A model generated the notes under the pieces. That model was not told the DNA's origin. It made no database searches and worked only from the letters and a program-made list of their open reading frames with translations. Shown piece after piece: positions 1 to 8,308 of a stretch of 22,392 nt of DNA. How positions within the stretch are numbered: position 1 is the first letter of the stretch; each line of letters begins with the position of its first letter. The translations under genes were made by a program, and so were the position numbers. Source of the DNA: Syntrophaceae bacterium UBA4059 (GTDB taxonomy: Bacteria > Desulfobacterota > Syntrophia > Syntrophales > Smithellaceae); NCBI GenBank assembly GCA_002382045.1, contig DFZJ01000116.1, forward strand, positions 1 to 22,392, read 5' to 3'.

Positions 1-493
1 TAACGACGGTCTTGCCGACGCCTGCTCCACCGAACATGCCCATTTTGCCGCCACGGGGGAAGGGGACCAGAAGATCAATAACTTTTACGCCTGTTTCCAG
101 AACGTGAACGGATGTATCCTGCTCCATGAATGTTGGAGATAGACGGTGAATCGGCATGTGCGTTTCAGCATTAATGGGTCCCAGACCATCCACAGGACGA
201 CCGACAACGTTCTGAATTCTGCCAAGGCAGGATTTGCCGACAGGCACCGTAATCGGCGCTCCCGTATCTTTGCATTTCATGCCGCGAACCAAACCATCGG
301 TAACATCCATGGCGATACAGCGGACAACATTGTCGCCCAAATGCTGCGCTACTTCGACAACCAGGTTATCTTCATTGTCGTTGATCGCCGGGTTGGTAAT
401 TAAAATAGCGTTTAAAATGCTGGGAAGTTTCCCCTCTTCAAAAGCCACGTCAACAACGGGTCCAATAACCTGAACAATCTTTCCGATATTCAT
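1..493 (-). CDS. atpD: F1 ATP synthase beta subunit, N-terminal part (cut by window edge)
   Basis: Catalytic beta subunit of the cytoplasmic F1 head, which makes ATP from ADP and phosphate. About 164 codons are present on the minus strand: the ATG is the complement of 491-493, preceded by AAGGAG about six bases upstream. The translation opens MNIGKIVQVIGPVVDVAFEE, the beta-barrel domain typical of AtpD, passes through VGRPVDGLGPI, and reaches GGAGVGKTVV (Walker A) exactly at the window edge, so the nucleotide-binding and C-terminal domains lie outside. It follows atpG by about 63 bases, the usual A-G-D order, and atpC is expected next, outside the window. Identity is certain; the 3' end is missing only because of the window. 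Confidence 0.97.
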   Translation of the reverse strand, partial: MNIGKIVQVIGPVVDVAFEEGKLPSILNAILITNPAINDNEDNLVVEVAQHLGDNVVRCIAMDVTDGLVRGMKCKDTGAPITVPVGKSCLGRIQNVVGRPVDGLGPINAETHMPIHRLSPTFMEQDTSVHVLETGVKVIDLLVPFPRGGKMGMFGGAGVGKTVV

Positions 494-556
494 AACTATC
501 TCCTTACAAATAGTCGCATTAATATATTTTACATGCGGCAGATTGCCGCAGAAAAA

Positions 557-1432
557 TTAACCTTTCGACAGCGCTTCGGTGCCGCCGACAATATCCATCA
601 ACTCTGCCGTAATGGCCGCTTGTCTTGCTTTATTCATTTTCAGTGTCAGCGTGCTGATCAGTTCTTCGCAGTTACTGGTTGCGTTATCCATGGAGGCCAT
701 CCGCGCGCCATTTTCGCCGGCCGATGTTTCGAGCAGAGCCCGGTAAACCAGAACATGAACATACATCGGCAGTAATTTATGCAGCAACACTTCATCCGAT
801 GGTTCATAAGTATAATCAAGTCGCTTATCGGCATCCATCTCGGCATCCTGTCCAATCGACGGCAAGGGGAATAACCGGACAACTGTCGGCTTCTGGACGG
901 AGACATTGACAAACTGGTTATAAATTAAATACAGTTCGTCATATTCTTCCTTGATAAAAGGCGTAATGACTTCGTCCGCAATGGATACCGCCAGCGTCAT
1001 GTCGAATTTACTTAAGAGATCAACCTTTTGTGCAATAATATTTGCTTTTTTTCTGAAAAAATCTCTTCCTTTACGTCCTACGCTCACCAGAGAAACGTCT
1101 TTGCCTTCTTTTCCTTTGTCCCGTAAAAATCTTTCAGTTGCCTTAATCAGGTTGGTATTGAATCCACCGCAAAGCCCGCGGTCGGACGTCATGCAAATGA
1201 CTCTGATTTTCTTGGGATCACGAACCGCCAGCAATGGATGAGATGAACTATCCACACGCAAAGCAACACTGCTGAGAACATCCATGAATTTTCCGGCATA
1301 GGGCCGGAAATTTTCCATCTTCACCTGCGCCGATTTAAATTTAGACGCGGCAACCATGTTCATGGCGCGTGTAATTTGCTTCGTCTTTTGAACGGCGCCA
1401 ACTTTTCTTTTTATGTCTTTAAGCGAGGCCAC
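557..1432 (-). CDS. atpG: F1 ATP synthase gamma subunit
   Basis: Central rotor shaft of F1, linking the c-ring to the alpha3beta3 head. The 291-residue length is normal. The N-terminal coiled-coil helix carries the family pattern (SLKDIKRKVGAVQKTKQITRAMNMVAASK, quoted here only as landmarks: KTKQITRAM near residues 17-25) and the C-terminal helix has ARQAAITAELMDIVGGTEAL, the region that turns inside the head. The start is GTG (complement of 1430-1432), supported by GAGGAG eight bases upstream; no in-frame ATG nearby fits better. It lies 39 bases after atpA and 63 before atpD, so it is part of one polycistronic unit. Nothing unusual in the sequence. Confidence 0.97.
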   Translation of the reverse strand: MASLKDIKRKVGAVQKTKQITRAMNMVAASKFKSAQVKMENFRPYAGKFMDVLSSVALRVDSSSHPLLAVRDPKKIRVICMTSDRGLCGGFNTNLIKATERFLRDKGKEGKDVSLVSVGRKGRDFFRKKANIIAQKVDLLSKFDMTLAVSIADEVITPFIKEEYDELYLIYNQFVNVSVQKPTVVRLFPLPSIGQDAEMDADKRLDYTYEPSDEVLLHKLLPMYVHVLVYRALLETSAGENGARMASMDNATSNCEELISTLTLKMNKARQAAITAELMDIVGGTEALSKG

Positions 1433-1471
1433 TGAAAATTCTCCTCAACTGTTTATTTTTAGTTTACTAAT

Positions 1472-2986
1472 CTATTCTGACACAAACACGGAGTCGAATG
1501 CAGTCAGAGCGTCCTTCATCTTCTTTTCCAACTCAGGAGAAATGATCTTTTTATCTTCAATTTCCTTCAAAATGTCAGAATATTTGCTTTCAATAAAACT
1601 CAGCAGCTGCTTTTCATAGACCTGAACTTTATCAACATCAACTTTATCAATGAAACCCCTCGTTCCTGCAAACAGGACAACAATCTCCTGCCCCAGAGAC
1701 ATGGGCTGATATTGCGGCTGCTTGAGCAACTCAACCAGACGGACACCGCGATCCAACTGCGCTTGCGTCGATTTATCGAGGTCTGATCCGAATTGAGCAA
1801 ATGCCGCCAGTTCACGGAACTGGGCCAAATCAAGTTTCAGCGTGCCGGCAACCTGTTTCATCGCCTTCACCTGGGCGGCGCCGCCGACGCGGGAAACGGA
1901 CAAACCAACGTTGATGGCCGGACGGATACCGGAGAAGAATGAACTCGGTTCCAGATAAACCTGACCGTCTGTAATTGAAATAACGTTGGTGGGAATGTAA
2001 GCCGAAACGTCGCCGGCCTGGGTTTCAATGATCGGCAGAGCGGTCAGCGATCCACCACCCAACTCCTGACTGACGCGGGCTGAGCGTTCCAGCAGGCGGG
2101 AATGGTTATAGAAAATGTCGCCGGGGTAAGCTTCACGCCCGGGAGGACGACGTAAGAGCAGTGAAATCTGGCGATAGGCAACAGCCTGTTTGGACAAATC
2201 ATCATAGACAATCAATGCATCCTGACTTTTATCTCTGAAATACTCACCAATACTGCAACCGGCGTAAGCCGCGATATACTGAAGCGTTGCCGGGTCAGAC
2301 GCGCAACCGGCAACAATGCATGTGTAAGACATCGCATCATGCTGCCTTAATTTTTCCACCACCTGCGCCACGGTGGATTTCTTCTGGCCGATGGCGACGT
2401 AGATGCATTTGACGCCTGTGTCTTTCTGGCGAATGATCGCATCAATACAAATGGCTGTTTTACCAATCTGGCGGTCGCCAATAATCAGTTCGCGCTGACC
2501 GCGTCCGATGGGCGTCATGGCATCAATGGCCTTGAGGCCTGTGTACATCGGCTGATTAACGGGTTGGCGGGCAATAACACCGGGAGCAACCATTTCAATG
2601 CGGCGAAACTCGTTGGTATTGATAGGACCCTTGCCGTCAAGCGGCATTCCCGTCGCGTCAATGACACGGCCGAGCAGGGCTTCGCCCACTGGAACCTGCG
2701 CGATTTTTCCGGTTCTTTTAACGATATCGCCTTCCTTAATGTGCGTCACTTCTCCCAGGACGGCGACACCGACGTTATCGGCTTCCAGATTGAGAACCAT
2801 CCCCAGAATACCGCCCGGGAACTCGAGAAGCTCCATAACCATTGCGTTTTGCACACCGTAAACTCTCGCGATACCGTCACCGACGGACAGGACGGTTCCC
2901 GTTTCGCTTATATCCAGCTTTTTTTCATAGCTTTTAATTTGCTCAGAAATAATTTGACTAATTTCTTCCGCCTTGATTGCTTCCAT
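1472..2986 (-). CDS. atpA: F1 ATP synthase alpha subunit
   Basis: Regulatory nucleotide-binding subunit of F1. The 504-residue length is standard. Visible landmarks are the N-terminal peripheral-stalk-binding helix (residues about 1-22), the beta-barrel domain with SVGDGIARVYG (about 34-44), Walker A GDRQIGKT (170-177), the YDDLSKQA Walker B region, and SVSRVGGAAQ, which carries the arginine finger that reaches into the beta catalytic site. The start ATG is the complement of 2984-2986 and lies only three bases after the atpH stop, so translation is probably coupled. It belongs to the minus-strand cluster b'-b-delta-alpha-gamma-beta; the membrane subunits a and c are not in this part of the operon, as is common in deltaproteobacteria, where they sit at another locus. 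Confidence 0.98.
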   Translation of the reverse strand: MEAIKAEEISQIISEQIKSYEKKLDISETGTVLSVGDGIARVYGVQNAMVMELLEFPGGILGMVLNLEADNVGVAVLGEVTHIKEGDIVKRTGKIAQVPVGEALLGRVIDATGMPLDGKGPINTNEFRRIEMVAPGVIARQPVNQPMYTGLKAIDAMTPIGRGQRELIIGDRQIGKTAICIDAIIRQKDTGVKCIYVAIGQKKSTVAQVVEKLRQHDAMSYTCIVAGCASDPATLQYIAAYAGCSIGEYFRDKSQDALIVYDDLSKQAVAYRQISLLLRRPPGREAYPGDIFYNHSRLLERSARVSQELGGGSLTALPIIETQAGDVSAYIPTNVISITDGQVYLEPSSFFSGIRPAINVGLSVSRVGGAAQVKAMKQVAGTLKLDLAQFRELAAFAQFGSDLDKSTQAQLDRGVRLVELLKQPQYQPMSLGQEIVVLFAGTRGFIDKVDVDKVQVYEKQLLSFIESKYSDILKEIEDKKIISPELEKKMKDALTAFDSVFVSE

Positions 2987-2989
2987 GTC

Positions 2990-3532
2990 TTATCTTGCCT
3001 CCCCTAAGAGATTCCTCATATTATTCAATTGGTTTTTGATGCTGCCATCATAGCGCGTGTCACCAACACCAATGACTATGCCACCCAAAAGGCCCTGGTC
3101 ATTTTCCACGGTCACTTCGACCGCCCGGCCCGTCATTTTTTTCAAATTAGCGGTGATGTAATCCTGCATTTGACTGGAAAGAGGAAATGCTGTTTTTACC
3201 GTCACCCTCACCTTCTGCAGGGTCTCGTCCATCAGCAACCGGTAACAGGTTTCAATGTCCGGCAGAATACCGATTCTGTTTTTATCCGTCAAAAGCTTCA
3301 GAAAATTAACCGTCATGGGAGAAAGAGACAACTTACCGATGATTTGTTCCAGAACTTTCTTCTTCACATCCTGCTCAAAAATCGGATTAGCTAAGAAGCC
3401 AGCCAAATCTTTATTCTCCGCCACGATGGAAGAAAACTGGCTGAGTTCGTTATAATACTGCTCCAGCTTTTTTTCTTCCTCGGCAATTTCAAAAAATGCG
3501 CGGGCATATCGTTTTGAAATATTGCTGATCAT
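2990..3532 (-). CDS. atpH: F1 ATP synthase delta subunit
   Basis: Peripheral-stalk subunit (OSCP-like) that ties the b dimer to the top of the alpha3beta3 head. The 180 residues match the family: helical N-terminal domain starting ISNISKRYARAFFEIAEEE, and the C-terminal signature GGIVIGVGDTRYDGSIKNQL (about residues 150-169). The start ATG overlaps the stop of atpF by four bases (ATGA, 3529-3532), which points to coupled translation and a fixed ratio with subunit b. No frameshift or truncation is seen. Confidence 0.97.
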   Translation of the reverse strand: MISNISKRYARAFFEIAEEEKKLEQYYNELSQFSSIVAENKDLAGFLANPIFEQDVKKKVLEQIIGKLSLSPMTVNFLKLLTDKNRIGILPDIETCYRLLMDETLQKVRVTVKTAFPLSSQMQDYITANLKKMTGRAVEVTVENDQGLLGGIVIGVGDTRYDGSIKNQLNNMRNLLGEAR

Positions 3533-4122
3533 TTTTTATCCACCACCTTATCCATGTATTCCTTGACCATGGCTTCATGATCCTGCGCCGTGATATTTTT
3601 CTTTAATATTTCTTCCGCCATTTGCACTGAAAGAGCAACCGCTTCACTGCGCAGCTGACTGGATGCTTTATTCAACTCCTGTTCAATACGCGCTTTAGCG
3701 TCTTCCTTCATTTTCTGAGCAACTTTCTCGGCATCTTCAATAATTTTCTTTTTCTCGACAACACCCTGAGCCTTAATCATCTCAAAAATGCCGTCAATCT
3801 CCAGGGAGGCTTTATCGATCTTTTCCGCATACTCCCTGTACTGCTTCTCGGCATCCGCTTTTTGAACAGCGGTGTTTTCCAGTGATTCCTTAATTTCCTG
3901 ACGACGGCCGGCAAAAAAGCCTTTAATTTTTGGCGCCAGCATCCAGACCAGCAAACCTATAATAATAACCGAATTAAAAGTTTTCCAGGCAAAATCCTTC
4001 CACTGGGACGCGCCACCATGACCCTCGCCCCCACCTGACGCATAAGCCATGCATGCTGAAACCAGAACGAAAAACAGGGAAAGAAACGTTGGCAGGTAAA
4101 TTGATCGGCGTGAATCCTTCAT
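3529..4122 (-). CDS. atpF: ATP synthase Fo subunit b, with N-terminal signal-like extension
   Basis: Peripheral-stalk subunit b of the Fo sector, 197 residues. A membrane segment at about residues 51-64 (FNSVIIIGLLVWML) is followed by a long charged coiled coil with many Ala, Lys and Glu, which reaches up to delta. Ahead of it is an extra hydrophobic N-terminal stretch (residues about 9-28) ending in VSACMAYASGGG, which resembles a cleavable signal sequence; AYA before S fits signal peptidase I, and SAC is a weak lipobox-like alternative. Such an N-terminal extension is familiar in deltaproteobacterial b subunits, so I do not treat it as a misplaced start. It overlaps atpF' upstream and atpH downstream by four bases each. 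Confidence 0.94.
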   Translation of the reverse strand: MKDSRRSIYLPTFLSLFFVLVSACMAYASGGGEGHGGASQWKDFAWKTFNSVIIIGLLVWMLAPKIKGFFAGRRQEIKESLENTAVQKADAEKQYREYAEKIDKASLEIDGIFEMIKAQGVVEKKKIIEDAEKVAQKMKEDAKARIEQELNKASSQLRSEAVALSVQMAEEILKKNITAQDHEAMVKEYMDKVVDKK

Positions 4123-4553
4123 TGCATTCTCCTTCCCAGAACCTTTTCCGCGATTTCCAGCGAAAGCTTACGGGACTGGCCGTCCAGTATCTGCCGAGCA
4201 GCTTGCATCTCCGCATCCATCTTCTTTTGAAATTCCTGATACATTAAGGGGATTTCATTACGGACGGCATCGACAATGCTTTTGGCCTGCTGAGCGCCTT
4301 CCGTAATAATCTCTTTTTTCAAATCAGAGGCGCTGGTTTTGGCCTTATTGAGCTTTTCATCATATTCGGCGGCTTTTTTATCAACAGAGTCTTTGAAAAG
4401 CTTAATCTCATTTTCGAGCTCTTCAAGCTGCTTTTTACGACGGTCTATGATGGATAAAATGGGTTTATAAAGAAGATAATTGAGGACAAAAACTAAGGCT
4501 AGAAAAGTAGCCATCTGAACGAAAAGTGTTAAATCTGGAATTACGGTAACCAC
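4119..4553 (-). CDS. atpX: ATP synthase Fo subunit b' (second b-type subunit)
   Basis: Second, shorter b-type stalk subunit of 144 residues, expected to form a heterodimer with the b subunit encoded next to it. It has one N-terminal membrane segment (about residues 7-28, LFVQMATFLALVFVLNYLLY) directly followed by KPILSIIDRRKKQLEELE, the typical b/b' junction, and then a continuous coiled coil. The start is GTG (complement of 4551-4553) with GAGGTAAG immediately upstream. It is the first gene of this ATP synthase transcription unit, and its stop overlaps the atpF start by four bases. The symbol atpX follows usage for b' in photosynthetic bacteria; the gene could equally be called atpF'. Confidence 0.93.
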   Translation of the reverse strand: MVTVIPDLTLFVQMATFLALVFVLNYLLYKPILSIIDRRKKQLEELENEIKLFKDSVDKKAAEYDEKLNKAKTSASDLKKEIITEGAQQAKSIVDAVRNEIPLMYQEFQKKMDAEMQAARQILDGQSRKLSLEIAEKVLGRRMQ

Positions 4554-4580
4554 AACTTACCTCATCTTTTTTCAGAACTC

Positions 4581-4607
4581 ACTGTCCATACATGCTTTAA
4601 GGACAGT
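4581..4607 (-). repeat. Inverted repeat in the atp leader
   Basis: Perfect 7-base arms (ACTGTCC and GGACAGT) separated by 13 bases, ending about 28 bases upstream of the b' start codon. In RNA it would form a hairpin just ahead of the ribosome binding site; in DNA it could be an operator. No poly-U follows on the minus strand, so it is not an intrinsic terminator. Confidence 0.5.
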
Positions 4608-4735
4608 AAGGTGAATTAAATTTAATCTAACATTTCAAACAGCGTGATCACTGGCAGTGATTTGTTGCAGAAACCATCGTTCAATAACCGGGCTCGCTGA
4701 ACCTCTGAACCTAACCACACCGCGAGGACGGAGGT

Positions 4736-4764
4736 TACTAACCATACACTTGTTTCGTTGTCAA
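4736..4764 (-). promoter_or_regulatory. Candidate promoter of the ATP synthase operon
   Basis: On the minus strand a perfect TTGACA (complement of 4759-4764) sits about 200 bases upstream of the b' start codon. With 17-18 bases of spacing the -10 would be TTAGTA or TAGTAA, which is a poor match, so only the -35 half is convincing. The palindrome GACCGACGGTC lies about ten bases further upstream. Readthrough from the bactofilin gene is the alternative source of transcription. Confidence 0.3.
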
Positions 4765-4837
4765 GCTTTTTTATGACCGACGGTCTAATTTTCATTAAAT
4801 CATCGCCAGGACAGTTTAAATAAGTGCTTGAAAGAAC

Positions 4838-5215
4838 TTAATCCACTGTTGAACCAACTATTTTTTGCTCTTTTGCCTCAATCATATGTGAACGGCCGTC
4901 AAAAAGCGCCCCTTCTTCCATGATGAAAACCGGCGCCCGCACGTCGCCTATAAATTTGCCCGTGGAATGAATGTTAATTTTTTCTTTTACCTCAATAGTG
5001 CCTTGAACTTCACCGCCGATATAGACACTGTGAACTGCAATGTTTGCCTTAACCAGAGCGCCTTCCCCGACATCAACAGACCCCTGCCCGAAAATCTCGC
5101 CCTGAAAATCGCCGTCAATACGAACATTACCGTTAAACATCAGCTTCCCGACAAACTCCGCACCCTTCCCTAAAAAAGCTTTCGTATCTTCAATATGTTT
5201 CTTTTTTTCCCACAT
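4838..5215 (-). CDS. Bactofilin (polymer-forming cytoskeletal protein)
   Basis: Bactofilins (DUF583) self-assemble without nucleotide into beta-helical filaments on the membrane and organise cell-wall synthesis or polar machinery. The 125 residues have a short charged N-terminal tail, then a core of regularly spaced Gly/Val/Ile turns: GKLMFNGNVRIDGDFQGEI, GEGALVKANI, VYIGGEVQGTIEV, INIHSTGKFIGDV, and a charged C-terminal tail. The phrase 'NGNVRIDGDFQGEI' followed by 'GEVQGTI' is the family signature. The start ATG (complement of 5213-5215) has AAGGAG well placed. It is the last gene of the mreBCD-mrdA-rodA unit, 33 bases after rodA, which ties it to rod elongation or cell curvature rather than to the ATP synthase genes that follow. 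Confidence 0.92.
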   Translation of the reverse strand: MWEKKKHIEDTKAFLGKGAEFVGKLMFNGNVRIDGDFQGEIFGQGSVDVGEGALVKANIAVHSVYIGGEVQGTIEVKEKINIHSTGKFIGDVRAPVFIMEEGALFDGRSHMIEAKEQKIVGSTVD

Positions 5216-5248
5216 ATTCTTCTCCTTGCGAGTCCGAATTATAACCGA

Positions 5249-6364
5249 TCAGCGCTGCAGAATAAATCTGCGCACGCTGACATTCATTAACAACCCGATC
5301 GCCGCCAGCAATGAAACGATGGCTGAACCCCCGTAACTTAAGAAAGGCAATGGAATCCCGACCACCGGCAGCAGACCTAAAACCATTCCCATATTAATTA
5401 ATACCTCCCAGGCAATCAGCGCGGTAATGCCGAACGCGATGATCGTGCCTAATAAATCTTTTGAATGCAAGGCAATTTTAAAGCCCCAGATGATCAAAGA
5501 CAGGAACATCATGAGCAGCACCAGGCCGCCGACAAAACCCCATTCCTCGGCAAACACGGAGAAAACAAAATCCGTCTGCTGCTCGGGTAAGAACTTCAGC
5601 TGGGTTTGCGAACCTTTCAAAAATCCTTTGCCCAGAAACCCACCGGAGCCTATGGCAATCATGGATTGGATAATGTGGTAACCTGTCCCCAAAGGATCAA
5701 TTTCCGGTGCAAGAAAAGTCAACAATCTGTCTTTTTGATAATCTTTTAAAAATAACCAGGCCACGGGCAACATGACCAGAACGCTGACGACCGTGATCAC
5801 AATTGATTTCCAGTTCATCCCGATAAATAAAACAATTGAAGCGGCAACGATGACGATCATTAACGCCGTCCCCAAATCCGGTTGTTTTAAGATCAGAACA
5901 CAGGGCAACAGCACCAACATGAAGGGAACGAATAATTCTCTCAGCAGATAAGGCTCGTTCGATTTATGATCATCAAAATACCGGGCCAGAGCAATAATAA
6001 TACTCACCTTCATCAATTCGGAAGGTTGAAATAAAACAAATCCGAAAGAGATCCATCTTTGCGCGCCATTGGCCGTGTGACCGAATAAGGCCACCGCAAT
6101 GAGGGATAAAACAGAAATCCCATAAACCATATAGGCAGCCTGATTAATGGCCCGGTAATCAATCAAAAAAGTAATCATCATGAGAAGCAGGCCGAACAGG
6201 ATCCATTGCAGCTGTTTTAAGTAAAGAGGTGATTGATTATCACTGAGACTGAAGCCGGTGGAATAAATATTAACCACGCCAATGGCGCAAATAGCCATCA
6301 CCAAACCACACAGCGTCCAGTCAAAATTCTGGAATATACGGCGATCGTATTTAAAAAAAATCAT
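5249..6364 (-). CDS. rodA: RodA, peptidoglycan glycosyltransferase of the elongasome (SEDS family)
   Basis: Multispanning SEDS-family glycosyltransferase that polymerises lipid II for side-wall growth together with PBP2. The 371 residues contain about ten hydrophobic segments. Family landmarks are WISFGFVLFQPSELMKVSIII, KQPDLGTALMI, the large periplasmic loop with DPLGTGYHIIQSMIAIGSGG and KFLPEQQTDFVFSVFAEEWGF, and near the C-terminus GIPLPFLSYGGSAIVSLLAAIG (each cited as landmarks). The start ATG has AAGGAAG upstream. It follows mrdA by 54 bases, the classic mrdA-rodA pairing, which distinguishes it from the cell-division paralogue FtsW. Confidence 0.96.
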   Translation of the reverse strand: MIFFKYDRRIFQNFDWTLCGLVMAICAIGVVNIYSTGFSLSDNQSPLYLKQLQWILFGLLLMMITFLIDYRAINQAAYMVYGISVLSLIAVALFGHTANGAQRWISFGFVLFQPSELMKVSIIIALARYFDDHKSNEPYLLRELFVPFMLVLLPCVLILKQPDLGTALMIVIVAASIVLFIGMNWKSIVITVVSVLVMLPVAWLFLKDYQKDRLLTFLAPEIDPLGTGYHIIQSMIAIGSGGFLGKGFLKGSQTQLKFLPEQQTDFVFSVFAEEWGFVGGLVLLMMFLSLIIWGFKIALHSKDLLGTIIAFGITALIAWEVLINMGMVLGLLPVVGIPLPFLSYGGSAIVSLLAAIGLLMNVSVRRFILQR

Positions 6365-6418
6365 CTTCTTCCTTCATAAAAATCCTGCATGGAGGCATCC
6401 AATTCATGACAGGCGTCA

Positions 6419-8308
6419 TCAGTCTTCCGTTTCATCTTCTGACTTAATTTCCGCGGCAACCTTGACCGCTTTTTCTTTTTTCTTAGCGTCAAAATAGGCG
6501 TTCATAATTTTACGGGCAATCGGAGCGGCAACCGCACCGCCGCCCCCGGCATTTTCAGCAATGACCGCAACCGCGATTTCCGCATTTTTCATCGGCGCAT
6601 AACCCACAAATAAAGCGTGATCTTTATGAAAGGCGGTTATTTTTTGCATGCGGCGCGCTTTGTCGGTCTGCGGTAACCCGATCACCTGCGACGTCCCGGT
6701 TTTACCGCAAACATCCGCATGAGGCCTGCGCGCATTAGCTCCGGTTCCGCCCGGTTCGTTGACAACGCCCCACAACGCGTAGCTGAGCGCCGACAGGGTC
6801 TTCGGGCTTAACTTTAATGCGCCTTTTTTTTCCGGCAAATATTTTTTAACAATGCTTCCATCAGACAACTCAATGCGCTGAACAAGATGAGGACGCCACA
6901 AAGTACCGCCGTTGGCTAAAGCGCTGTAGGCCTGCGCCAACTGCAACGGGGTCGTTAAATTGAATCCCTGACCGATGGATATCGATATCGTTTCACCGAG
7001 ATGCCACGGCTCTTTCATACGAGCCAGCTTCCATTCCCGCGTGGGCACAAGGCCTTTTCGTTCATGAGCCAGCTCAATGCCGGTCGCCTCCCCTAAACCG
7101 AACATCCGGGCATAGCGCGCTATTTTATCCACCCCCAGCATCTTCCCGACCGTGTAAAAATAAACATCACAGGACTCCACCAGCGCCCGGTGTAAATTGA
7201 CCGATCCGTGTCCGTGCTTTTTCCAGCAGCGAAATGACCGGTTGCCCAGGCTGAAAGAACCGCTGCAGGATATCCTGGTTTCAGTCGTAATGATTCCTTC
7301 TTCGAGGGCTGCCGCAGCTACGATCAGCTTATAGGTTGAACCGGGCGGATACTGTCCGGAAATGGCCCTGTTGGACAAAGGATTCAGTGGATTTTTTTGC
7401 AGTTTCTCCCATTCCGTCCGGACAATGCCGCTATTGAACAAATTCGGATCAAAAGACGGCAGGCTGACCATCGCCAGAATCGAACCGTCACGGGGATCCA
7501 TCGCCACAGCCGCGCCGGCTTTTCCTTCAAATGCTTCCCAGGCAGCCTTCTGCAATTGGGCATCTATCGTCAACACAACCGTGGAGCCGGAAGCGGGATC
7601 AATCCGTCCTAAATTTTTAATGACCTTGCCAAAGGCATTGACTTCAACCAGTTCATTGCCGCGACGGCCCCGAATATGCGGATCAAGAACTTTTTCGATG
7701 CCATACTTGCCCGTAATATCGCCGGACAAATAATCTTCTTCTGATTTTTCCAATTCCTCTTTGCTGACTTCGCCCGTGTAACCGATGATCGGCGCGATTA
7801 TTTCTCCATCTACGTAGAGACGAACCGGCGTGACATCCACATAAACACCCGGCAGATCAATCGCGTTGGTTTCCACGAGGGCAACTTTTTGGATGCTGAC
7901 ATTCTTTTCCAGCCGCACCGGCAGATAGGGTTTAACCGTTTTGGGAAAAGGCAGATCGGATGAGTAATCGATCGACTTGGTTTTATAAATATCTTTAATT
8001 TTCCGGATCATCAACTCGGGGTCGACGCCTTTTGTGGGCATATACAGCACATCAAAAGAAGGACAGTTGTCCACCATCACCGTACCATTGCGATCCATAA
8101 TCAGGCCGCGCAACGGCTGGATTTTGCGAAAGCGCACCGCATTGTTTTCCGATCGCTGTTTGAGTTCATCTCCCTTGATGACCTGCAGATACCAGAGTCG
8201 AATCATTAAGACGAACAGAGCCAGGACCGTCAGAATAATGATGATTTTAAGCTTTTGCCGAAATTCTGCCGGTTCCGGTCCGTTGCGGAGATTGCCTTGT
8301 TTTTCCAT
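6419..8308 (-). CDS. mrdA: Penicillin-binding protein 2 (elongasome transpeptidase)
   Basis: Class B PBP that crosslinks side-wall peptidoglycan with RodA. The 629 residues show a cytoplasmic tail, a membrane anchor at about residues 22-42, the pedestal/dimerisation domain with PLRGLIMDRNG (65-75), then the transpeptidase domain. Active-site motifs are STYK with nucleophile Ser324, SCD at 379-381 (the SxD form also found in E. coli PBP2), and KTG at 536-538. The start ATG is the complement of 8306-8308 with AAGGA upstream, so the gene begins 62 bases inside the end of mreD. The acidic C-terminal tail after residue 610 is low complexity and probably unstructured. Confidence 0.96.
   Translation of the reverse strand: MEKQGNLRNGPEPAEFRQKLKIIIILTVLALFVLMIRLWYLQVIKGDELKQRSENNAVRFRKIQPLRGLIMDRNGTVMVDNCPSFDVLYMPTKGVDPELMIRKIKDIYKTKSIDYSSDLPFPKTVKPYLPVRLEKNVSIQKVALVETNAIDLPGVYVDVTPVRLYVDGEIIAPIIGYTGEVSKEELEKSEEDYLSGDITGKYGIEKVLDPHIRGRRGNELVEVNAFGKVIKNLGRIDPASGSTVVLTIDAQLQKAAWEAFEGKAGAAVAMDPRDGSILAMVSLPSFDPNLFNSGIVRTEWEKLQKNPLNPLSNRAISGQYPPGSTYKLIVAAAALEEGIITTETRISCSGSFSLGNRSFRCWKKHGHGSVNLHRALVESCDVYFYTVGKMLGVDKIARYARMFGLGEATGIELAHERKGLVPTREWKLARMKEPWHLGETISISIGQGFNLTTPLQLAQAYSALANGGTLWRPHLVQRIELSDGSIVKKYLPEKKGALKLSPKTLSALSYALWGVVNEPGGTGANARRPHADVCGKTGTSQVIGLPQTDKARRMQKITAFHKDHALFVGYAPMKNAEIAVAVIAENAGGGGAVAAPIARKIMNAYFDAKKKEKAVKVAAEIKSEDETED

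Larger units (their letters stand above)
4554..4837. other. atp operon leader and spacer to the bactofilin gene
   Basis: A 284-base stretch with no credible gene. It holds a perfect 7-base inverted repeat (ACTGTCC at 4581-4587, GGACAGT at 4601-4607) in the presumed atp leader, a compact palindrome ATCACTGGCAGTGAT (4647-4661), and a palindrome GACCGACGGTC (4775-4785) next to a candidate minus-strand promoter. A further GGACAGT occurs at 4809-4815. I see no clear terminator for the bactofilin transcript that enters from the other side. Confidence 0.6.
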
